A stretch of DNA of 64,000 nt from Odiellus spinosus (Eukaryota; Arthropoda; Arachnida; Opiliones; Phalangiidae): assembly GCA_963920705.1 (NCBI GenBank), contig OY987226.1, positions 30,092,694 through 30,156,693 on the forward strand. Direction: 5' to 3'. Of the stretch, positions 56,901 through 64,000 are shown one piece after another. The notes below the pieces were generated by a model. It had not been told where the DNA came from and did not search any database. It saw nothing but the letters and a program-made list of their open reading frames with translations. Position 1 is the first letter of the stretch; each line of letters begins with the position of its first letter. The translations under genes and the position numbers were made by a program.

Positions 56901-57950
56901 CCTCTACATTTTTACCAGTGCCCTTTAATCCCAATTAAAATTAATTTTTACATTATTTTTGATGTTAATAGCTGGGGCAGCCGCACTTGATTCATTCAGA
57001 TCTCTACATTTGTACTATTGCCCTTTAAACCCAATTAAAATTAATTTTTTCATAATTTTTGATGTTAATAGCTGGGGCAGCCGCACTTGATTCAGTCAAA
57101 TCTCTACATTTTTACCATTGCCCTTTAATCCCAATTAAAATTAATTTTTACATTTTTTTGATGTTAATAGCTGGGGCAGCCGCACTTGATTCAGTCAAAT
57201 CTCTACATTTTTACCATTGCCCTTTAATCCCAATTAAAATTAATTTTTACATTTTTTTGATGTTAATAGCTGGGGCAGCCGCACTTGATTTAGTCAAATT
57301 TCTACATTTTTACTATTGCCCTTTAAACCTAATTAAACTAAATTTTTTCATAATTTTTGATGTTAATAGCTGCGGCAGCCGCACTTGATTTAGTCAAATT
57401 TCTACATTTTTACCATTGCCCTTTAAACCCAATTAAAATTAATTTTTTAATAATTTTTGATGTTAATAGCTGGGGCAGCCTCACTTGATTCAGTCAGATC
57501 TCTACATTTTCCCCATTGCCCTTTAAACCCAATTAAAATTAATTTTTTCATCAATTTTGATGTTAATACCTCCGACAGCCGCAGCGAAATCATTATATTT
57601 TCCCCATTGCCCTTTAAACCAAATTTAAATTAAATTTTTCATCAATTTTGATGTTAATACCTCCGACAGCCGCAGTGAAATCTTTATATTTTCCCCATTG
57701 CCCTTTAAACCAAATTTAAATAAATTTTTTCATCAATTTTGATGTTAATACCTCCGACAGCCGCAATGAAATCTTTATATTTTCCCCATTGCCCTTTAAA
57801 CCAAATTTAAATTAATTATTTCAGCAATTTTGATGTTAATACCTCCGACAGCCGCAGCGAAATCTTTATATTTTCCCCATTGCCCTTTAAACCAAATTCC
57901 AATTAATTTTTTCATTATTTTTGATGTTAATACCTTCCTTATTGCCGTTC
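53990..57950. repeat. Tandem array of 91-100-bp units, right foldback arm, with a 1501-bp duplication
   Basis: About 40 units in inverse orientation to 44.75-46.83 kb. Variant landmarks recur at 1501 bp: CTACATTTTAACATTTCCC at 54301 and 55802, CTACATTTAACC at 55304 and 56805. A 15-unit block was duplicated in tandem. The outer 91-bp units (57.55-57.90 kb) match the outer units of the other arrays. Confidence 0.92.
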
Positions 57951-58860
57951 GGAATGGCAAGTCGTTCGGAATTTCACTCATTTTTAAAAAGGAGAGTACT
58001 TTTAAGGCGGAGAAATTGAAAATTAATGTTATTCTATGGGATTTAGATTTTTTGCAAGAGACTTACCTTTCAGATTTATTTTCTAATGCTTCCAAATATT
58101 TTACAGGCTTTATTTTAAGACTAATTTCATAATTTTATACCGATTAGTTTGGTCACAGTCTATAAACGGCAAAAATATGAAGAAGGAGAAATTAAGTCAT
58201 TAGAGTTCAATACCCATAGCCTCCAAATCAAGCGCGCGCGCTCGTGCTCGTGATTTTAAAAAGCCATATAAAACCTAAGCCTAATTTGTCAAATTAGGCT
58301 TAGGTTTTTGGCGAATCTATTTCTCCGCCTTGTTGTTCCCTCCGTTTTCATGAATAGATTGTGGGCCAACTAATCGGTGTAAAATTATGAAATTAGTCTT
58401 AAAATAAAGCTTGAAACTTAATTCATACCACACGGAAAATCCAAGTTTGAAAAATATCCGGAAGTATTAGAAAATAAATCTGAAAGGTAAGCCACTTTCA
58501 AAAAACTAAATCCCATAGAATAACATTACGAATTTGGCCATGCGCGAAACCAGCTAAGTACCAAAAAAAGGGTCAACTTCAGAATTAATTTTAAAATACT
58601 TAGACTTAATATTTTTAAATGAAACTTGAAAAGTTCAACATTCGAACCTTGCTCTACCATTTAAAAGTGATTATAACTGTAACAAACAATTCCTCTTTTA
58701 GTTCTGTCAATCACTGGACTTGTCCTCGAAAGAGTCGATTTTAATGTTATTCTATGGGAGAATGGAGCGTTTTGATTGGCTAGAGACTGAATTTTTTAGG
58801 AAATCAAAATAGCATTACAAATGATGATCAGCCCAATACATAGAACCCTACCGGGTTCTA
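57951..58860. repeat. Unique subterminal region of the right foldback arm
   Basis: Reverse complement of 43858-44745. It includes the 18-bp hairpin at 58270-58308 and an alternating GCGCGCGCGC run near 58230. Ends at CTACCGGGTTCTA. Confidence 0.85.
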
Positions 58861-59400
58861 AGAATTCTATTATTGCGTGACGATTGGAAATTTAAGAAAG
58901 TTTTTGCATGCGTGGTTTTTTGATACATAGAGCATGTTATCTGTTTATTGTTGTGTTTTAATAAAATATCTAAAAATGGTAAGCATTTGTTTAGTTCCCC
59001 CTCATATGTAAATTGAATGTCTTTCAAAATTTTGTTCACTATTTCTAATAATTTATCCTCTACCAATAATTTGCTTTTAATAAGAAACACATCATCCATA
59101 AATCTCCTCCATAGCTTTACATGTTTTTTAATAATTGTTTTTTACAAAATACTATTTTCCACATGTTCCATGACTAGATTCCCAAGGTTGCGGATAACGG
59201 ATTTCCCATGGCCAGTCCTTTTTCTTGTGCATAAAATTTCCCTTCAAATACAAAATATGTGTCTTTTAGGCAAATCTCCTCTAACTCTAAAATTGTTTCT
59301 AATTTTAATGTGGTTCTATCTTTTAATGTTTCATCTGATTTTAATTTGGTTTTAAGTATTTGTAAAGCTATGGGTGTTTGCTATGAGTGTTTGCCGACGA
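58861..59400 (-). pseudogene. Penelope-like element reverse transcriptase, C-terminal half
   Basis: Minus strand. From 59377: TPIALQILKTKLKSDETLKD, then TYFVFEGKFYAQEKGLAMGN and PLSATLG, the conserved stretch before the RT active site in Penelope-like elements. A one-base deletion gives a stop at 59174-59176. From 59099: MDDVFLIKSK (catalytic Asp pair of the YxDD box), FTYEGELNKCLPFLDILL, THAKTFLNFQSS. The frame ends at the foldback junction (58860). The enzyme copies element RNA at nicked DNA or exposed 3' ends. The N-terminal RT part was not identified upstream. Confidence 0.82.
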
Positions 59401-59906
59401 GTTACACCAACTTAAATGGCTTTTCCCTGGATATAAACAAACCATTTTTAAACTTATAGGACAAAAATGAATTTAATGACGACGAGACAATCACAACTTT
59501 AACCATTAATTCTTCCGCTTTCAGTAAACATTTGCCAAAAGTAAATTATTCTTCATTGGAAATTTAAAACTGTTTACTGTGGTGGACGATATAAGTGATT
59601 TAATATAAGTTAACATAATATTTAAAACTAAACTAAAATTTGTGGGAGAAATTTGAATCTTTAGGCAAATATTTTTAGTTTACAATCATAAATAGTTCCT
59701 TGCCATGTACCCAAAATATTTACTTCCACTGACCATTTGGGCCAATTTCCGTATTTCCTGTTTATTCCAGGTTTTCCAAGTCGGGTTCGAAGCCTGAATA
59801 AGCTTAAATTATTTTATGTTTGCGGTCTTTACATAATAAAATGGAAAGAACCAAACTTACGTGGCGCGATTATAGTGAATATTGATTAAATATATTTAAT
59901 TTATAT
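59401..59906. other. AT-rich spacer between Penelope and gypsy remnants
   Basis: No clear gene. A plus-strand stretch near 59462-59565 (FNDDETITTLTINSSAFSKH) looks weakly protein-like but is isolated and unrecognised. Confidence 0.3.
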
Positions 59907-60103
59907 TGTAACGAGCCATGGGAATATTATCTCAAAGGGTGATTTCAACTTATGGGTTCTTCTCTCGTTAAGATATAATAATAATAAATAAACTTACTCT
60001 TATTTTATATTCAATGAATTATTCCTTTTATTCGTTTACTTAACTTTTGCTTCCCATTCCACTCCTTTCTCAAGCAAGGTCCTTTTTCCAACTAACTCCC
60101 CCA
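59907..60103 (-). repeat. Candidate 3' LTR of the gypsy element
   Basis: On the minus strand a purine tract, AGAGAAAAAAAGGGGAC (60120-60104), is followed by TGGGGGAGTTAG and ends GGCTCGTTACA at 59907, giving TG...CA ends and 197 bp. The purine tract would be the plus-strand primer site. The 5' LTR lies outside the window, so the boundary cannot be checked here. Confidence 0.35.
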
Positions 60104-60284
60104 GTCCCCTTTTTTTCTCTCAACTCACTTCGGTTTCGTCGCCCCCTGGCGGTTGCACTTTCCCCCAAGGAGTGGAATAGGGGACCAAAACAAACAAAAA
60201 TCAATTAATGTATTTAACAACATAATGTCTTTTACAAACATAATATCTTTTATAACTAAAATATTGTCCAATAGTTCGGGATCC
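60104..60284. other. 3' untranslated region of the gypsy element
   Basis: Lies between the stop of the zinc-knuckle frame and the candidate purine tract. It includes a GC-rich patch (GTCGCCCCCTGGCGGTTGC) and AT-rich sequence. No gene seen. Confidence 0.4.
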
Positions 60285-60911
60285 TTATTGACGTCGGGAT
60301 AGTGGGTAGGGCAATTCTGAGCGGTGCAAGGTGAATAAGCGGTGGGCCAGACGGCGCGGGTTAGTTCTTAAAACCCGTCGCGGCTGCCTACAATTACGTA
60401 CCACGTGGTCATTGTGCCCGCATCGGTAACACCTAGGTACTCGCGACAACCTTTGCCTAGACGGAGATACCCGACGATTAGATTGATAAGATGACGATCC
60501 GCATTGGATATCTTGGCTGGGTGGCGACCTCTCTCGAACGGTTCGTGAATCAACGATAGCTTCTACATGATGAAATTCGCGTTGGGTTTGGACAGAAGCG
60601 GCGGTTCGAATGACTATACGAAATTGTGATAAATCAACCTCTGGTGTGGTTGTGGTACGCTGATAAAGTAATCTATACGAATCGCGATCTAACAAAACAA
60701 CCGGCGAATGATCATGGAAGTCTACCATGACGCAAATACTGCGCCGTGTTCCGTGCAATTGGAACATGCGTTGAAGGGAGTAGAACCTTCGTCTATCTTC
60801 TTTATCCAGGAACGTCGATGGTAGGGAAGGGCGGACGCGAGTGACGTCCCACGGAGCTACAGCATTCAGTTCTTCCGGGCCTATACCAATAGACCTTTGA
60901 GGAGTATCCAT
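60285..60911 (-). CDS. CCHC zinc-knuckle protein encoded downstream of gypsy pol
   Basis: The intact 208-residue frame starts MDTPQRSIGIGPEELNAV and has a single retroviral-type zinc knuckle, CYRCGHNDHVVRNC (Cys161, Cys164, His169, Cys174; C-x2-C-x4-H-x4-C), in an Arg-rich C-terminus (RRVSPSRQRLSRVPR, RNCRQPRRVLRTNPRR). Zinc knuckles bind single-stranded nucleic acid and are normally at the end of Gag, before pol. Here the gene starts about 90 bp after the pol-side frame ends, on the same strand. Its N-terminal 150 residues match no family I can name. It may be a displaced Gag or an accessory chaperone. It is the only uninterrupted long frame of this element. Confidence 0.7.
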   Translation of the reverse strand: MDTPQRSIGIGPEELNAVAPWDVTRVRPSLPSTFLDKEDRRRFYSLQRMFQLHGTRRSICVMVDFHDHSPVVLLDRDSYRLLYQRTTTTPEVDLSQFRIVIRTAASVQTQREFHHVEAIVDSRTVRERSPPSQDIQCGSSSYQSNRRVSPSRQRLSRVPRCYRCGHNDHVVRNCRQPRRVLRTNPRRLAHRLFTLHRSELPYPLSRRQ

Positions 60912-61002
60912 TCCTTCCTAGATGTATAAAATTACCGTTAATGTTAGATGTATTAATGCAAAATAGTCGGGACAAAACGGAACACAAGTATATCGTCCCA
61001 AA

Positions 61003-61659
61003 TTATGAACGGGACTTCAGTGCTGCATCCCTAAATTGTTCCAAATGAGTAGGTGCGCCCGGAATAGGTTCGGGCTTGAAGCAGAAATGATCCTTTGTAA
61101 ATACGAATCCCGGAAAGGAAGGTTGGACGCGTAGAACAAAATCCCGATACGAACGAATTTTCAAAATATCGCCGGTATGGTGAGGATCGGATGTTGGTAT
61201 ATGATAATATACATCATGTGTTTGACCAGTAGCGGATGGTTTCTTTCGACGTACCACCTCACGGACCCAGCCATGAGTAAACGGTACCAGAAGCGGAGAT
61301 GATATCGGATCTTCCCCCTGTATGTCGGTAGTCGAATCATCAACAAGCGAGCCATCGGGGTTATGAGGGAAAAGACCATACATCCGAACATCCGAGGAAT
61401 CATTGAGCGCCGAGGGAGACGGTACAGGCAACGGCTGAAGCGTGGGTATGGGAGATGCAGCAACAGTTACGTGAGGTACGGCTGCAGGTACAACGGCAAC
61501 GGGGGAACCTGGAACTTCATCTGGCAAGTCAACCTCAGGGGATATGAAGTATTTTAATTGACTAACATGCCATTTCCCTGCAGGTTCGCCGGTTAGTTCA
61601 TTACGCAGGTCATGTGTTAACGACCCACGTTTTAGGATAACGCGAAACGGCCTTCCCAT
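61003..61659 (-). CDS. Gypsy integrase C-terminal tail with MBD-like domain
   Basis: It starts with the GPY/F-like end of integrase (GRPFRVILKRGSLTHDL, GKWHVSQLKYF). A Pro/Val-rich linker follows (residues 45-85). Residues about 127-197 resemble a methyl-CpG-binding (MBD/TAM) domain: THGWVREVVRRKK, HDVYYHIP, then LKIRSYRDFVLRV and FCFKPEP. In MBD proteins the GWxRE, DVYY and FRS elements build the DNA-binding wedge; the Arg of IRS aligns with the second arginine finger, while the first is not conserved. In chromoviruses a chromodomain occupies this place and guides integration. The frame is shifted relative to the integrase upstream. Domain call is by motif pattern, not by search. Confidence 0.65.
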   Translation of the reverse strand: MGRPFRVILKRGSLTHDLRNELTGEPAGKWHVSQLKYFISPEVDLPDEVPGSPVAVVPAAVPHVTVAASPIPTLQPLPVPSPSALNDSSDVRMYGLFPHNPDGSLVDDSTTDIQGEDPISSPLLVPFTHGWVREVVRRKKPSATGQTHDVYYHIPTSDPHHTGDILKIRSYRDFVLRVQPSFPGFVFTKDHFCFKPEPIPGAPTHLEQFRDAALKSRS

Positions 61660-62006
61660 TTAGGAGCTAATTTGGCCGTAAAACCTGTAGCGGACTGAGA
61701 CTGTTTATGAGTACGCTTCCAAACCAACTGGCCTAACTGCAACTCCGAGCCACTATAACGAAGATCATAAAAATGCTTTTGCTTTTCTTGTGCTATACGA
61801 CTAAAAACTTCGGCATCTTCACGAATTTGTTGTAACTCTTTCAAGGGTCCTCTTTCATATTCCTCGATCTCAGCAGCGTCTTCATGCATATTGGTAAAAT
61901 CTCGTATATTCTCATCGTTATCCCAAGGTAGACGCGGTTCACGACCATACTGTAAAGCAAAAGGGGAAAACCCGGTGGTAGTATGGATGACAGAATTTAT
62001 GGCCAT
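61632..62006 (-). pseudogene. Gypsy integrase, region after the catalytic core
   Basis: MAINSVIHTTTGFSPFALQY and GREPRLPWD are the usual sequence after the DDE core. A helical linker follows, then KLAPKWEGRF, the start of the GPY/F module. It is one frame off both the core (ends 61997) and the tail (starts 61659), so the element carries at least two indels here. Confidence 0.85.
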
Positions 62007-63691
62007 CGGTTGTGGCAGTTGCCCACATACATGCTCATCATCTCACCCAACACTCTGTTGACTCTCTCCGACAGTTCTGATTGTGGATGGTATGGGGTTG
62101 TAAACTTCACTCTAACTTTCATCATATGACAGAGATGTTCCCAGAGAGCTGAAGTAAACTGCGATCCATTATCGGAACAAATAGCTTCTGGAGACCCATG
62201 CCGAGAGACATACTTGACATACTTGCCAACAGTTACAGCGGTAATATTCCGAACTGCAAAAATCTCCACATATTTAGTAAAGTAATCCACGATCACCACT
62301 ATAAATCGATTTTGTCGTTGGGTTATGGGTAGTGGTCCCATCATATCAATACCCAATAGTTGATTAGCCCCAAAGGTAGTAACATTAGATATCATTTTAC
62401 CAGGAGTCTTTGTATTACGAGCTTTGTATTGTTGACAGACTAGGCATCCTTTAACGTATTGACGGATTAATTTACGAAAATTGGGATGGTAGTAACGGGC
62501 CATAACCTTGCGTTCTGTTGCCAAAGCACCCCGGTGTCCAGACAGAGGATGGGAATGATATAAATCCATAAGAGACGTATGCAAGGACTTAGGAAGTACT
62601 TTCTTTGATGGTCGAAACGCTGAACTCTTTCGATAAATCAAATCATTTTTAAGAACATACAAGGTGTGGTCCTTTCCATTTCGTAATTCAGTCAAAATAG
62701 CGGCCCATTCCGGATCCTGCTCCTGTGCTTTAATAATCACCGTGTCTGTTAGATCATCCACTTCCTGCTTATCTCCTGCTATGAATATAGTAAAAAGAGT
62801 TTTAATGGGGACTCTATTCTTCTCTAAATCCTGTACAGGCCTGGAGAGAGCATCAGCTACTCTATTGGTTTTCCCGGGACAGTGAATTATATCAAAATCA
62901 TGCTCTTGAAGTTGTAAAGCCCATCGTAAGAGCTTACTTTTTTGGTCTTTCAAGGTAAAAAGCCACGTAAGAGCTTTATGATCGGTGATAACTGTAAAAT
63001 GTCGTCCCTCAATATATGATCTAAACGTTTTGATAGCTTCCACGACGGCCATACATTCTTTTTCAGGCATGGCATAGTTTTTCTCGGCTCCATGGAATGC
63101 CTTGGTGTAATAGGATAGGGGTACTTCTACACCATCTTGGATCTGAGATAACATAGCCCCAAGAACGTGTTCGCTAGCGTCAGTCGTGATAATATACTCC
63201 TTTTCGGGATCCGGCACATGTAACTGAACAGCATCCGTAATGCAGTTCTTGATTTTTATAAAGGCCTCTTCTTGTTCGTTCCCCCACTTCCAGGATACAT
63301 TCTTTCGGCGGAGTTTCTGTAGGGGAGCAATGATATCCGTTATATGTGGTATAAATTTAGCGTGCCATGTAACCATGCCCATAAACGTAGCTAGTTGTTT
63401 AACATTTCTAGGTCGCTGGACTTTTTGAATAGCTGCAATTTTATCCTCATCAATAGAGACACCATTCTGTGAAACTGTATATCCCAGAATCTTAACTTCT
63501 TGGCAAGCTATTTGACACTTTGATAACTTTAGAGTAAGTCCAGCTTTCCGAAGTCGAGTCAGCAAATATCGGATGGCGGTGACGTGATCTTTCCAAGTAC
63601 GTGATACAACTACGATATCATCCAAATAAGCGGAAATTTCCAAATGTCGACCATGTCGTAAGACTCGGTCTACAAGGCGTTGAAAGGTCAT
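61997..63691 (-). pseudogene. Ty3/gypsy pol: reverse transcriptase (part), RNase H, integrase core
   Basis: 564 codons. RT active site: SAYLDDIVVVS (residues 21-31). RNase H: TTDASEHVLGAMLSQ, then EKECMAVVEAI and TDHKALTWLF. Integrase: H2C2 zinc site HSHPLSGHRG with CLVCQQYK; DDE core GIDMMGPLP, ICSDNGSQFTS and SERVNRVLG. The order RT-RNaseH-IN is that of Ty3/gypsy (Metaviridae). The frame is separated from the N-terminal RT by a one-base deletion near 63690 and breaks again at 61997. Together they copy element RNA and insert the DNA. Otherwise well preserved, so this is a young copy. Confidence 0.95.
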
Positions 63692-64000
63692 GGGATAATT
63701 TTAAGTCCAAAGGGCATGACCTTGAAGTGGTACTTTCCTTTATGAGTAATGAAAGCGGTATATTGAGCGCTTTCAGGGTCCATGGGTATTTCCCAAAAGC
63801 CGGACCGTAGATCAAACTTGGATATATATCTAGGTTGCTGAAAGGTATCCATTATATCATCGATCCTTGGAAGAGGGTACGGATCCTTAACAGTAATTTT
63901 TTTAACTCCTCGTTTATCAGTACAAAATCGATATCCTCCATCCTTCTTTGATACTATGACAACTGGACTTGCAAACGAACTATCAGACGGTACAATGATG
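63688..64000 (-). pseudogene. Ty3/gypsy reverse transcriptase, N-terminal part (runs off the window)
   Basis: An open frame from the window edge (63999) to TGA at 63688-63690 reads SSFASPVVIVSKKDGGYRFC, KDPYPLPRIDDIMD, SKFDLRSGFWEIPMD and HFKVMPFGL, the fingers and first palm motif of gypsy RT (Asp in FDLRSG). It joins the downstream frame by a one-base shift in an A run. Protease and gag are beyond the window. Confidence 0.92.

Larger units (their letters stand above)
52376..58860. mobile_element. Right arm of the large foldback structure
   Basis: Inverse of 43858-48295, longer because its tandem array is about twice as large. It ends CTACCGGGTTCTA at 58860. The flanks are CTAATTCT on the left of the whole structure and AGAATTCT on the right, a possible degenerate 8-bp duplication. 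The arm lies exactly between the two Penelope fragments. Confidence 0.75.
59907..64000 (-). mobile_element. Ty3/gypsy LTR retrotransposon, 3' portion
   Basis: Minus-strand element entering from the right edge: RT, RNase H, integrase, GPY/F with MBD-like tail, separate CCHC protein, purine tract and candidate LTR. Three single-base-scale frameshifts interrupt pol. GC content is higher than in the neighbouring repeats, consistent with a recent insertion. Confidence 0.85.

Noticed and set aside
44585..58132. Paired frames of 61-109 codons in the foldback arrays (44585, 44736, 45429, 55558, 57059, 57796, 57830)
   Set aside because: They follow the 100-bp unit and are mirror copies in the two arms; no coding signature.
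59017..59459. Plus-strand hydrophobic frames opposite the Penelope RT
   Set aside because: The minus strand shows the RT active-site motifs in order.

Overview
The window reads as a heterochromatin-like, transposon-rich stretch of an animal nuclear genome, most likely an arthropod. The evidence is short spliceosomal introns, AT-rich spacers, telomere-like CCTAA runs inside introns and repeats, and animal-type mobile elements (Ty3/gypsy LTR, Penelope-like, MULE-like, hAT MITE, Polinton-type DNA polymerase). Nothing looks bacterial. No rRNA, tRNA or CRISPR array was seen. Almost every gene is mobile or virus-like and most are broken.

Layout. 1-19250 is one continuous 22-bp satellite (about 875 units) with higher-order repeats. 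It directly abuts 19264-24120 (minus strand), a decayed transposon polyprotein. From N to C it has a USP-type deubiquitinase-like module, a MULE-like DDE transposase core and a Ulp1/C48 SUMO-protease-like domain. 24.1-26.3 kb holds two small palindromic repeats and one copy of a TIR element whose inverted second copy is at 30.9-31.7 kb.

26.3-28.5 kb holds the best intact gene: a TATA promoter, a start codon split by an intron, an RG-rich exon, and two alternative last exons that are both in phase. One is a short tail; the other is an AlkB-type Fe(II)/2-oxoglutarate dioxygenase. The AlkB exon lies in a 1.5-kb arm repeated in inverted orientation at 33.1-34.5 kb. Between the arms are 22-bp and 27-bp tandem arrays, possible minus-strand exons and a small RING-finger exon. 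36.2-40.4 kb is a six-exon, degenerating protein-primed family-B DNA polymerase gene with a C2H2 finger and an endonuclease-VII-like zinc module.

40.4-58.9 kb is a thicket of interleaved inverted repeats. It includes a compound microsatellite, a 392-bp hAT-type MITE, and a large foldback structure whose arms contain about 91-100-bp tandem arrays (44.75-46.83, 49.83-51.15 and 53.99-57.95 kb). A Penelope-like retroelement is split by the right arm: its RT part lies at 58.86-59.4 kb and its GIY-YIG endonuclease part at 51.83-52.38 kb. 59.9-64.0 kb is the 3' part of a minus-strand Ty3/gypsy retrotransposon. After integrase it encodes an MBD-like domain and then a separate CCHC zinc-knuckle protein.

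The strongest candidates for something under-described are the MBD-bearing gypsy element with a downstream zinc-knuckle ORF, the USP-DDE-Ulp1 transposon beside a satellite array, and the RG/AlkB gene with alternative terminal exons.
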